From Actinomycetes bacterium (lineage in GTDB: Bacteria > Actinomycetota > Acidimicrobiia > Acidimicrobiales > Palsa-688), in NCBI GenBank assembly GCA_021821705.1, contig JAKACE010000003.1, positions 1 through 19,085 of the forward strand: a stretch of 19,085 nt of DNA. The letters are read 5' to 3'. Shown piece after piece: positions 4,905 to 12,596 of this stretch. A program made the translations under genes and the position numbers. Below the pieces are notes generated by a model. It saw only the letters and a program-made list of their open reading frames with translations. It made no database searches and was not told where the DNA came from. Within the stretch, counting starts at the first letter, position 1; each line of letters begins with the position of its first letter.

Positions 4905-7040
4905 ATGAGCCAACGACGGCGGCGCAGCCCTCGCTTCTACTGCATGCGCATGGTGGCACTGATGTCCGGAGCGGCGGCCGTAGCTGCGTTCCTGGTGCCG
5001 ACCGCCCTCTACGGCCCGGCTGCCTCTGCGGCGCCGGTGCCTACGAGCACGGCACCCACCACGACAACCATCCCAGGCGTCACCTGCAGTTCCACCGTGA
5101 GCGGCGACGCCCTCGCCCGAAGCGGTTGGTCTGCCTCCACCAACGCCCCTTCCAGTTCGGGCGACGCACCCTGGCACGCGCTGGACGGCAATATGTCGAC
5201 GCGTTTCAGCACCAACGAGTTCCAGAAGGCCGGCTTGTACCTTCAGCTCGACCTCAAGTACACCGAGACCTTCAACCAGCTCGGCCTTTACGTCCCCGGG
5301 TCGCCGACCGACTACGGGCGCGGGTTCGTGGTGCAGACCTCGGACAACGCCACCTCCTGGTCCACGGTGGCGTCCTGCAACGGCACCGGCGAAAGCCAGG
5401 TCGTCAGCTTCCCCACCCAAACCGCCCGTTACCTGCGCATAGTCCTCACTGCGGGCACAAGCTACTGGTGGTCGGTCGACGAGCTCGACCTGTACGGCCC
5501 CGTGGGTTGTTCGGCCGCGGCAGGAGGCACCGCCTTGCCGCGTAGCGGCTGGAAGGCGGTCACCAACGCCCATCCGTCGAGCTCGGACCTGCCGGCCAAA
5601 GCCTTCGACAACAACCTGACCACCCGCTTCAGCACCGACCAGTCGCAGCGGTCCGGGCTCTACTTCCAGCTCGACCTCGGGTCGGTGCAGAACTTCGACG
5701 AGCTGGCCATGCTCAGCCCGGGCTCCCCCACCGACTACCCGCGCTCGTTCGACGTCCAGTTGTCCGACAACGCCACGTCGTGGTGGACCGTGGCCAGCTG
5801 CAAGGGTACCTCGGACATGGAGACGGTCTCGTTCCCGCCCCAGGACGCCCGCTACATGAGGATCACGTTGACGAGCGGCACGACCTACTGGTGGTCCATC
5901 GACGAGCTCTACCTCTACACGAACCAGCCGCTCCCCGTCACCACGACCACGACCACGACGGTGCCCCGGCCGACGACCAGCCTGTACTCGTCCGCTGACC
6001 CCGTTACCGTCGGCAACCCCGTCACCTATACGGCCAGGATCTCGCCCGCCCCGAGCGGCGGGTACGTGAGCTTCATGAGCGATGGGGCGCCCCTGCCCGG
6101 GTGCACCAACGTGGCCCTGGCCGGCGGGGGCGAGGCCTCCTGCACCACGACCTACTACGCCGCCGGGCGCTACACGGTCCAGGCCTTCTACTCCGGGGTC
6201 GCCTCCGTGCAAGGCAGGCCTGGTTCCCAGCCCTCGGTATCGGCCGCCTATGCCGAAGTGGTCAACCTGCCGCCTGCCGGTTACCTGCTCGCAACGAGCA
6301 ACGGTCAAGTGTTCGCCGGCGGAGCTGCCCAGGCCATGGGAGGTATGGCGACCAACGCCGGCACCGGACCGGTCGTGGGCATCGCCTCGACGCCGTCGGC
6401 GAAGGGTTACTGGATGGTCAGCTCGGACGGCACCGTTTCGACCTTCGGCGACGCCAAGTTCTACGGCGACCTGCCCGCTCTGGGCAAGAAGGTGCACGAC
6501 ATAGTGGCCATCGCTCCCACCAGCGACGGCAGGGGGTACTACCTGGTCGGTGCGGACGGGGGCTTTTTCACCTTCGGCGACGCAACCTTCCACGGCTCCC
6601 TGCCCGGCCTACACATACGCACCCATGACATCGTCGGCATGGTCGGGTCGCCGGGTGGGAGCGGCTACCTGCTGGTCGGCCGGGACGGCGGCGTCTTCAC
6701 CTTCGGCTCCACCCGGTTCTACGGCTCCCTGCCGGGGATCCACCGCCACGTCCGGGACATACGGGCCATCCTGCCGGCGTCGGCCGGGACTGGCTACGTT
6801 CTCGTCGGGGCCGACGGCGGGGCGTTCGTATTCGGTACCGGTGTCCAGTTCCACGGCTCGCTGCCCGGCGAGAACGTCCGAGTCCGCAACATCGTCGGGA
6901 TCGCTCTGACGCCCGACGACGGGGGTTACTGGATGGCCGGCTCCGACGGCCGGGTCTACGGGTTCGGGGACGCCCAGGCGGCTCCGATGCCCGCCGGGCT
7001 GAGCAACAACCTTCCGGTGGTGGCCATCGCCGGCACCTGA
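4905..7040 (+). CDS. Secreted two-discoidin, Ig-like, six-repeat propeller protein (putative mating adhesin)
   Basis: 711 residues. A twin-Arg-rich n-region and hydrophobic stretch form a Sec signal peptide, with likely cleavage after ASA near residue 43. Next come two F5/8 type C (discoidin) domains at about 61-198 and 202-340, clear duplicates of each other: both carry 'ARSGW/PRSGW', 'TRFST', 'SPTDY', 'SDNATSW', 'ARYLRI/ARYMRI' and 'WWS.DEL.LY'. A Thr-rich linker (342-358) leads to an Ig-like domain (about 358-450). Six repeats begin at residues 459, 501, 544, 587, 630 and 674, period 42-44, consensus GY.LVG.DGG.F.FGD..F.GSLPG, likely a beta-propeller. Discoidin domains commonly bind glycans or surfaces, so a role in attachment to recipient cells or matrix is inferred. 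There is no LPXTG or obvious C-terminal anchor. It lies between two transfer genes on the same strand. Confidence 0.85.
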   Translation: MSQRRRRSPRFYCMRMVALMSGAAAVAAFLVPTALYGPAASAAPVPTSTAPTTTTIPGVTCSSTVSGDALARSGWSASTNAPSSSGDAPWHALDGNMSTRFSTNEFQKAGLYLQLDLKYTETFNQLGLYVPGSPTDYGRGFVVQTSDNATSWSTVASCNGTGESQVVSFPTQTARYLRIVLTAGTSYWWSVDELDLYGPVGCSAAAGGTALPRSGWKAVTNAHPSSSDLPAKAFDNNLTTRFSTDQSQRSGLYFQLDLGSVQNFDELAMLSPGSPTDYPRSFDVQLSDNATSWWTVASCKGTSDMETVSFPPQDARYMRITLTSGTTYWWSIDELYLYTNQPLPVTTTTTTTVPRPTTSLYSSADPVTVGNPVTYTARISPAPSGGYVSFMSDGAPLPGCTNVALAGGGEASCTTTYYAAGRYTVQAFYSGVASVQGRPGSQPSVSAAYAEVVNLPPAGYLLATSNGQVFAGGAAQAMGGMATNAGTGPVVGIASTPSAKGYWMVSSDGTVSTFGDAKFYGDLPALGKKVHDIVAIAPTSDGRGYYLVGADGGFFTFGDATFHGSLPGLHIRTHDIVGMVGSPGGSGYLLVGRDGGVFTFGSTRFYGSLPGIHRHVRDIRAILPASAGTGYVLVGADGGAFVFGTGVQFHGSLPGENVRVRNIVGIALTPDDGGYWMAGSDGRVYGFGDAQAAPMPAGLSNNLPVVAIAGT

Positions 7041-7067
7041 GCAACAAAAGCTACCTGTGGGGGCCGT

Positions 7068-7087
7068 GGCCGGCGCCTGAGCCGGCC
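7068..7087 (+). terminator. GC-rich hairpin after the adhesin gene
   Basis: GGCCGGC, loop GCCTGA, GCCGGCC: a perfect 7-bp stem 27 nt after the adhesin stop. It lacks a U-run, so it may be a weak or Rho-linked terminator or an mRNA-stabilising hairpin between the adhesin and the VirB4-like gene. Confidence 0.45.
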
Positions 7088-7141
7088 CGGCGCCCCTAGC
7101 CGTACCCCGCCTGGCGCCGATCAGGGCGGGAGGCAGCGAGA

Positions 7142-7147
7142 AAGGAG
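7142..7147 (+). promoter_or_regulatory. Ribosome binding site supporting the TTG start of the VirB4-like gene
   Basis: AAGGAG lies 6 nt before TTG 7154, so the non-ATG start is well supported. Confidence 0.75.
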
Positions 7148-7153
7148 CACCCG

Positions 7154-8500
7154 TTGGCTCGCCGTAAAGGCCTCCCGCCCCCTCACCGGGGCACCACCTC
7201 GGAGCTGCGCGCTCTCTACCCGTTTGCCGTGACTGCACCGCTGGGTGCGCTGTCGTGCTACTTGGGCCAGGACTCCTCGGGAGCAGCCTTCGGTTTCGAC
7301 CCTTGGGAGTGCTACGCCAACGGGTCGGTCACCAATCCCAACATGGTTGTCCTCGGCCAGATCGGCAAGGGCAAGTCGGCCTTCGTCAAGAGCCTCATGT
7401 GGCGCCAGTACCTGATGGGCCGCAGGTGCTGGGCCCTCGACCCCAAGGGCGAGTACGGGGCTCTTGCGGCCGCCGCCGGCACCACGCCGCTCAAGTTGGG
7501 ACCGGGCCTTGGCCTGCGGCTCAACCCTCTGGACGTGGCGCAGCAGGACGCGGTGGGGGGCAGCCGGCGGGGCGTGGGCGCGCCGGCGCCAGTGGTTTCC
7601 GCCGCCCACCAGCGGCGGACTGAACTGCTCGGAGCGCTGCTCGAGAGCTCGCTGGGCCGCTCCCTGCAACCTGCGGAACGGGCTGCCACGGACGTGGCGT
7701 TGGCCGCCGTCGAGGGCGGGCCCTTGCCCCCGACGCTTCCCGAAGTGGTAGCAGCGCTGCTCGAGCCGGCGGCTTCGGCGGCCGTCGCCCTGGGGACCGA
7801 CGTCGCAGGCCTGCGCCATGACGGTCGCAACGTGGCGCTGGAGCTGCGGCGCCTGGTGCACGGTGACCTGGCCGGCATGTTCGACGGTCAGAGCTCGCGC
7901 GGCGCCGGGCTGGGCACAGGGATGGTCGTGCTCGACCTGTCGCGGGTCTACGCTTCGCCGGCTCTGGGCCTGCTCATGACCTGCGCCCTGTGCTGGTTCC
8001 AGAACTCACTGGTCGTGGGGCCCGGAGCCCAGGCGACCAAGCGGCTGGTGGTGCTGGACGAGGCCTGGGCGGTGCTCGCCCACCTCGGGACCGCTCGCTG
8101 GTTGCAGGCGATGTTCAAGCTCTCGCGTGCCTACGGGGTCTCCAACGTGGCGGTAGTCCACCGCGTCTCCGACCTGCGGGCGGCCGGAGAGGGAGGCTCG
8201 CGCCAGGAGCGCCTGGCCGAGGGGCTGCTGGCTGACACCGAGACCAGGGTCGTGTTCGCCCAGGAGGCCACCGAGGCTTCCAGGGCGGCGGAGCTTCTCG
8301 GGCTCTCGGCCACAGAGCGGTCCCTGGTGGCGCGCCTGCCGCGGGGTACAGCGCTCTGGCGGGTCGGTGCCCGCTCTTACCTCGTCCGTCACCGCTTGTC
8401 CGAGCGCGAGCTGTCTCTCGCCGACACGGATGCGGCGATGCGGGCCGACCCCAGCCAGTTCCCGGGATCTGGGGCGGAATTCTCGGGAACCGAAGAATAG
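7154..8500 (+). CDS. Short VirB4-like conjugative transfer ATPase
   Basis: 448 residues. Walker A is GQIGKGKS at residues 68-75, in the context NPNMVVLGQIGKGKSAFVKS. 'ALDPKGEYGAL' (about 94-104) matches the VirB4/TraC/HerA-type 'D.KGEY' block. Walker B is RLVVLDEAW (about 297-305), followed by 'SRAYGVSNVAVVHRVSDL', which corresponds to the late conserved ATPase motif with a Thr/Gln-rich equivalent changed. These proteins energise channel assembly or substrate transfer at the inner membrane. Full VirB4 proteins are often about 800 residues with an N-terminal domain; this one is the ATPase half only, as in many actinomycete elements where the SCO6880-type protein supplies the rest. It is the last recognisable transfer gene before the decayed region. 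Confidence 0.85.
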   Translation: MARRKGLPPPHRGTTSELRALYPFAVTAPLGALSCYLGQDSSGAAFGFDPWECYANGSVTNPNMVVLGQIGKGKSAFVKSLMWRQYLMGRRCWALDPKGEYGALAAAAGTTPLKLGPGLGLRLNPLDVAQQDAVGGSRRGVGAPAPVVSAAHQRRTELLGALLESSLGRSLQPAERAATDVALAAVEGGPLPPTLPEVVAALLEPAASAAVALGTDVAGLRHDGRNVALELRRLVHGDLAGMFDGQSSRGAGLGTGMVVLDLSRVYASPALGLLMTCALCWFQNSLVVGPGAQATKRLVVLDEAWAVLAHLGTARWLQAMFKLSRAYGVSNVAVVHRVSDLRAAGEGGSRQERLAEGLLADTETRVVFAQEATEASRAAELLGLSATERSLVARLPRGTALWRVGARSYLVRHRLSERELSLADTDAAMRADPSQFPGSGAEFSGTEE

Positions 8501-9064
8501 ATGCTGGTGGGGAGGCTACCTGGTGGCGTGGGTTGGGGGAACCGGTGCGGGCGGTCAGCCGGCTCTGCGTCCGGGCGTGGTTTGGGATGTGAGGAGCTGA
8601 TGGACGCGCTGGTCGGAGATGCCGAGTATGGCGGCGACGCGCATGCTGATGCCGCGGCTGGCGAGCGCGACGGGGCAACGGCACGGCGGCGTTCACGGCG
8701 GTGATGGGAATGCCCCTGGTGGGGTCGGTGAAGATCAGCCCGTGGGCCACTTGGGTCTGCCGAAGCGCGGGCGTTGGTGGGCGCCGGTGCGGCGGGCCGG
8801 TGGCCCGGGAGAAGCGGCAGGCACTTCCTTCGAGGCCGGTAAATTGGCGTTCTGGGCCATCCGGCCTGCTGGGACGACGGGCCGCCACCGGACGTCGCGC
8901 GACGACGATGGGAGACCCACCTGCCCGACACCAGAGCACGGCCCTCAGCCCCGACCGCCGGGCCTGTACCGGTTCGCCTGTCGTGGCGCGCCCGCGTTGC
9001 CGTTGCGGCCGGCACCGCCCTGTCCCGAGCCTCGCGGGCCGCCGGTCTCGGGTCGGGATCGGTA
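8501..9064. other. Region without an intact gene; probable edge of the mobile element
   Basis: Between the VirB4-like stop and the first annotated MurT codon I find no convincing complete gene. Open frames on both strands have Arg/Pro-rich shadow composition. The minus strand at about 8555-8760 carries two recognisable protein scraps in different frames (listed separately). The right end (about 8966-9064) in the plus-strand MurT frame reads like the missing MurT N-terminus. Confidence 0.6.
8555..8760 (-). pseudogene. Decayed tyrosine-recombinase and helix-turn-helix fragments
   Basis: On the minus strand, 8760-8690 reads GLIFTDPTRGIPITAV, which resembles the 'L.DPTRG' stretch after the core-binding domain of actinomycete tyrosine integrases. 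In the next frame, from 8692 to a TGA at 8555, it reads ASRGISMRVAAILGISDQRVHQLL (first residues quoted), a textbook helix-turn-helix pattern ending GRRAG-stop. The frame change and in-frame stop (8695-8693) argue for a degraded remnant, either one frameshifted gene or two joined pieces. Integrase assignment is from motif memory only. Confidence 0.4.
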
Positions 9065-10270
9065 GTGGGGGGGCATGCCGTGCTGGCTGTCGACCCGCGG
9101 GCCCTGGCCCACCTGGCCCAGGGGCGTCAGGTGATGCTGGTCTCGGGCACAAACGGTAAGACGACCACGACGAAGCTGCTGGCCCGGGCTACGGCCGCCG
9201 CCACCGGCACGGAGGTGGTGACCAACCTCCAGGGTGCCAACCTGACCACGGGCCTGGCCGCGGCCCTTGCCGCCGGTCCACTCGGCGCCCCCGCTGTACT
9301 GGAGGTCGACGAGGCATGGCTCGGCCATGTGCTCCCCGAGCTGCGACCGGCTGCGCTGGTCCTGCTCAACCTCAGCCGTGACCAGCTGGACCGCAACAAC
9401 GAGGTCCGCCACGTGGCGCAGCGCTGGCGCCGCGCCTGCGAGAAGCTCGATGGTCGCGCCGTTGTGGTCGCCAATGCCGACGACCCCCTGGTGGCGTGGG
9501 CGGCGCTGGCAGCGCCGTCGGTGGTTTGGGTGGGTGCCGGCCTGGGGTGGAAGAACGACGCCACCGGCTGTCCGGCCTGCGCCGGCCCGGTGAGCTTCGG
9601 CGAGGGCGGCGACTGGAAGTGCGATGGCTGCGGTCTTGCCCGTCCGAGCCTCGACATGTGGCTCGAAGGCGAGGGCGCTGAGGTCTGCGCCGTCGCCGGA
9701 GGCCGGCTCGGCGGGCCGGCGCGCTACGTGCTCGACCTGGCCCTGCCCGGGCGCTGCAACGAGGCCAATGCGGCGACCGTGCTGGCTGTGGTCCTGGAAA
9801 GCGGCTGGGCAGGTGCTCCCGCCTTGGCAGCGATGCGCCAGGTCGACGAGGTGGCAGGCCGCTACGCCCGGGCCGAGCACGCCGGCACCCGGGCGCGCCT
9901 GCTGCTGGCAAAGAACCCTGCCGGTTGGGCCGAGGTTTTCGACATGGTCGGCACGTCCGGCGGCCCGGTAGTGGTGGCGATCAACGCCCGCACAGCCGAC
10001 GGCCACGACCCGTCGTGGTTGTGGGACGTCCCGTTCGAAGGCCTGGCGGGTCGCAGGGTGGTGGCGACCGGGGAGCGATGTCTCGACCTGTCGGTGCGCC
10101 TGCACTACGCCGGGGTCGACCATGCCGTCGAACGTGACCTGCTCGCTGCGCTGGCTGCCGCTGCGCCAGGCGAGGTGGACGTCGTCGCCAACTACACGGC
10201 CCTTCACCAACTGCTCGCCGTCCTCGGCACTGGGCCAGGTCGACGCCGGCCTCGGGGCGGTGGAGGATGA
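9065..10270 (+). CDS. murT: MurT, lipid II isoglutaminyl synthase glutamate-ligase subunit
   Basis: 401 residues from GTG 9065. The Mur-ligase P-loop is SGTNGKTTTT (residues 27-36). 'LNLSRDQLDR' (101-110) follows, then a Cys4 zinc-ribbon insert C169-x2-C172 and C186-x2-C189, and a C-terminal DUF1727-type region. With GatD it amidates the D-Glu of lipid II to D-isoglutamine using ATP and glutamine. The stop overlaps the gatD start (ATGA), the usual arrangement. Start problem: upstream in frame (about 8966-9064) the translation VRLSWRARVAVAAGTALSRA resembles the normal MurT N-terminal helix, but no ATG/GTG/TTG exists back to the stop at 8840-8842. Either a CTG (8921 or 8978) is used or there is an indel; ATG 8908 is one frame away. 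Confidence 0.92.
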   Translation: MGGHAVLAVDPRALAHLAQGRQVMLVSGTNGKTTTTKLLARATAAATGTEVVTNLQGANLTTGLAAALAAGPLGAPAVLEVDEAWLGHVLPELRPAALVLLNLSRDQLDRNNEVRHVAQRWRRACEKLDGRAVVVANADDPLVAWAALAAPSVVWVGAGLGWKNDATGCPACAGPVSFGEGGDWKCDGCGLARPSLDMWLEGEGAEVCAVAGGRLGGPARYVLDLALPGRCNEANAATVLAVVLESGWAGAPALAAMRQVDEVAGRYARAEHAGTRARLLLAKNPAGWAEVFDMVGTSGGPVVVAINARTADGHDPSWLWDVPFEGLAGRRVVATGERCLDLSVRLHYAGVDHAVERDLLAALAAAAPGEVDVVANYTALHQLLAVLGTGPGRRRPRGGGG

Positions 10271-11088
10271 GCGTGTCGGTTGCCCTGGTGTACCCGGATC
10301 TACTGGGCACCTACGGGGACGGTGGCAACGCCACCGTCCTGGCTCAGCGGTTGCGCTGGCGCGGCTACGAATGCGAGGTCGCCAGCTTCGGGGCCGGCGA
10401 CGCGGTGCCGTCGAGCTGCGACATCTACGTCGTGGGAGGGGGCGAGGACCTCCCCCAGAGCCTTGCCGCCCGCAAGCTGGCGGAGAGCCGGGCCCTACAC
10501 CGGGCCGTCGACAAGGGAGCAGTGGTGCTGGCCATCTGTGCCGGCCTGCAGGTGCTGGGCGAGAGCTTCGTCGGCCCAGACGGTCGCACCAGCGCGGGCC
10601 TGGGCCTGCTGGGGTGCACCACCACCCGTGTGCCCGGGGCCCGGGCGGTGGGGGAGATCGTCGTCGAGCCCGACCCGGCCTGGGCGGCGCTCGGCTTGGA
10701 GAGCTGCACGGGCTTCGAGAACCACGGAGGTGTGACCCGGTTGGCGGAGGGTACGGTCCCGGTCGGAAAGGTGAGCGTCGGCGTGGGCAACGCCGACGGC
10801 ACGCTCGAGGGCGCCGTCCGGGGCCGGGTCTGGGGCACCTACCTGCACGGCCCGGTGCTGGCCCGCAACCCTACACTTGCCGACCTCCTGCTGACGTGGG
10901 TGGTCGGGGGGCTCGCACCCCTCGACGACAGCAGGCCAGAGGCCTTGCACCGCGAGCGCCTGCGCAACGGGCCGTCTGAGAGGGCAGCCGGTGTGGCGCA
11001 GGTGCAGCGTGCCGTCCGGACGGCCGGTGCCGCCCTCGAACGGCTGGCGAGGGTGGGCACCGGCCGTCGCCGGCCAGGAGCGTCGTAG
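10267..11088 (+). CDS. gatD: GatD, glutamine amidotransferase subunit of lipid II isoglutaminyl synthase
   Basis: 273 residues, CobB/CobQ-like class I amidotransferase fold. The N-terminus (LVYPDLLGTYGDGGNATVL) is characteristic of GatD. The nucleophile is C91 in AICAGLQVLG and the partner H194 is in TYLHGPVLARNP. The oxyanion-type glycine block VVGGGEDLPQ is at about 55-64. GatD releases ammonia from glutamine and passes it to MurT. The 4-nt overlap with murT supports coupled translation. Its C-terminal about 40 residues are Arg/Ala-rich and variable. Confidence 0.93.
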   Translation: MSVSVALVYPDLLGTYGDGGNATVLAQRLRWRGYECEVASFGAGDAVPSSCDIYVVGGGEDLPQSLAARKLAESRALHRAVDKGAVVLAICAGLQVLGESFVGPDGRTSAGLGLLGCTTTRVPGARAVGEIVVEPDPAWAALGLESCTGFENHGGVTRLAEGTVPVGKVSVGVGNADGTLEGAVRGRVWGTYLHGPVLARNPTLADLLLTWVVGGLAPLDDSRPEALHRERLRNGPSERAAGVAQVQRAVRTAGAALERLARVGTGRRRPGAS

Positions 11089-11110
11089 GAGGGGCGACGC
11101 TGATCGCCGA

Positions 11111-11115
11111 GGGAG
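11111..11115 (+). promoter_or_regulatory. Ribosome binding site of pncB
   Basis: GGGAG lies 8 nt before ATG 11124 in the 35-bp gap after gatD. Confidence 0.6.
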
Positions 11116-11123
11116 AAAGCTCG

Positions 11124-12596
11124 ATGTCCACTGCACTGCTGACCGACCGCTACGAGCTGACGATGGTGGAGGCCGCTCTGCGCAGCGGCTACGCCGGGTG
11201 CCCCGCTGTGTTCGAAGTGTTCACGAGACGCTTGCCCGAACGAAGGCCCTGGGGGGTTTTCGCCGGCCTGGGACGGCTGCTCGAGGCGCTGGAGGAGTTC
11301 CGTTTCGGCCCCGACGAGCTGGCCTGGCTGGCGTCGGCGGGGGTGGTCGGGCCGGCCACGTTGGAATGGTTGGAGGCTTACCGCTTCGGCGGCTCCGTCG
11401 ACGCCTACAGGGAGGGCGAGCTGTTCACGGCCGGATCCCCCGTGCTCACCGTGGAGGCCACCTTCGCCGAGGCCGTGCTGCTCGAGACGCTGGTGCTCAG
11501 CACTCTCAACTTCGACTCGGCCGTCGCCAGCGCCGCCAGCCTCATCACCTGTGCCGCCGGTGAGCGGCCGGTGATCGAGATGGGCAGCAGGCGCGTCGAC
11601 CCGGCGGCGGCGGTCGCCGCGGCCCGTGCCGCCTACATCGGCGGGTTCGCCAGCACGTCCAACCTGGAGGCGGGGCGGCGCTACGGCATCCCGACGGCCG
11701 GTACCGCCTCGCACGCGTTCGTCCTGGCCTACCCGAGCGAGACCGAGGCCTTCTGCGCCCAGGTCGAAGCCTTCGGTGAGAACACCACACTGCTGGTGGA
11801 CACCTACGACACCCAGACCGGCATCCGTCACGCCGTGGAAGCGGCTGGGCCGAGGCTCGGCTCGGTGCGCATCGACTCGGGCGACCTCGGCACGGAGGCG
11901 GTGCGGGCCCGGGCACTGCTCGACGAACTGGGCGCCCACCGTACCAGGCTGGTTGTGACCGGTGACCTGGACGCACACACGATCGCCGCCCTCGGCGCCG
12001 CTCCTGTCGATGCCTACGGTGTCGGTGCCAACGTGGTCACCGGCATGGGCGTGCCGACGGCGGGCTTCGTCTACAAGCTCGTGGCCGTGGGCGCCCCGCC
12101 CGCCCCGGGGGTAGAAGGGGGGACCGTGGGGGGGGCGCAGGGGCCGCCAGCTCGCAGGGAGACGGTGAGCGTTGCCCAGGCCCGGGCAGCCCGGGGGCCC
12201 CTTCGGCCGGTGGCCAAGCGCTCGGCAGGCAAGGCCTCGCACGGAGGGCGCAAGTGGGCCTGGAGGGCGTACCTGGAGGGCGCTCCCACCCATCCCGAGC
12301 CGGGCGTGCCTCCTGCCGACGGGCCTGCCTGGGCCGACATCGTGTCGACTACCCCGGACATCACCCTCGAGCATGCTCAGGCGCTGCAGGTGCGGGTGAT
12401 GGAGGCGGGCACGGTCGTGCACCGGCCCTGCCTGGAGGACATGCGCTCCTATCACCTGCAGGCCCGGGAGAGGGTCGGCCCCGAGCCGTTGCTGCTCGAG
12501 CGGCTCGTGGGCACCGCCAGCGCAGCGACCGATCAGCAGGGTTCAGCGCGTTCTCAGTTCGCCGGCGCACCGTCGGGGGATAGCCTGACGAAGTGA
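11124..12596 (+). CDS. pncB: Nicotinate phosphoribosyltransferase
   Basis: 490 residues. The start LLTDRYELTMVEAAL is diagnostic for the family. Other blocks are 'STLNFDSAVAS' (127-137), 'EMGSRRVDP' (152-160), 'GGFASTSNLEAG' (173-184), the catalytic His in GTASHAFV (H197), 'VDTYDTQTGIRHAV', and 'RIDSGDLG'. It joins nicotinate to PRPP (ATP-stimulated) in NAD salvage in the cytoplasm. Oddity: between 'FVYKLVAVG' and 'RPVAKRSAGK' there is a roughly 40-residue Gly/Pro/Ala-rich insert, encoded by very G-rich DNA, where I expect a short loop. The stop overlaps the next start (GTGA). Assignment is secure. Confidence 0.95.
   Translation: MSTALLTDRYELTMVEAALRSGYAGCPAVFEVFTRRLPERRPWGVFAGLGRLLEALEEFRFGPDELAWLASAGVVGPATLEWLEAYRFGGSVDAYREGELFTAGSPVLTVEATFAEAVLLETLVLSTLNFDSAVASAASLITCAAGERPVIEMGSRRVDPAAAVAAARAAYIGGFASTSNLEAGRRYGIPTAGTASHAFVLAYPSETEAFCAQVEAFGENTTLLVDTYDTQTGIRHAVEAAGPRLGSVRIDSGDLGTEAVRARALLDELGAHRTRLVVTGDLDAHTIAALGAAPVDAYGVGANVVTGMGVPTAGFVYKLVAVGAPPAPGVEGGTVGGAQGPPARRETVSVAQARAARGPLRPVAKRSAGKASHGGRKWAWRAYLEGAPTHPEPGVPPADGPAWADIVSTTPDITLEHAQALQVRVMEAGTVVHRPCLEDMRSYHLQARERVGPEPLLLERLVGTASAATDQQGSARSQFAGAPSGDSLTK
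12107..12143 (+). other. G-quadruplex-type motif inside pncB
   Basis: Four G-runs (5, 6, 8 and 4 G) are separated by 5-, 5- and 4-nt loops, within the insert of pncB. This fits the usual G3+ N1-7 definition on the coding strand. It could fold in DNA or mRNA; no function is shown. Confidence 0.55.

Noticed and set aside
5935..5965. ACCACG hexanucleotide repeats as a regulatory repeat or CRISPR
   Set aside because: They simply encode the Thr-rich linker of the adhesin; no spacer structure is present.
4626..6593. 655-residue minus-strand open frame
   Set aside because: Antisense to the SCO6880 end and adhesin gene; no recognisable domain, and the plus strand has signal peptide and discoidin motifs.
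8619..9159. Plus-strand frames across the gap before murT (148 and 152 residues)
   Set aside because: Arg/Pro/Gly-rich, no motif; one only shares its end with the murT N-terminal region in a different frame.
8945..10210. 421-residue minus-strand open frame
   Set aside because: Antisense to murT, which has P-loop and zinc-ribbon motifs.
10839..12455. 538-residue minus-strand open frame
   Set aside because: Antisense shadow of gatD/pncB; high GC makes long antisense frames common.
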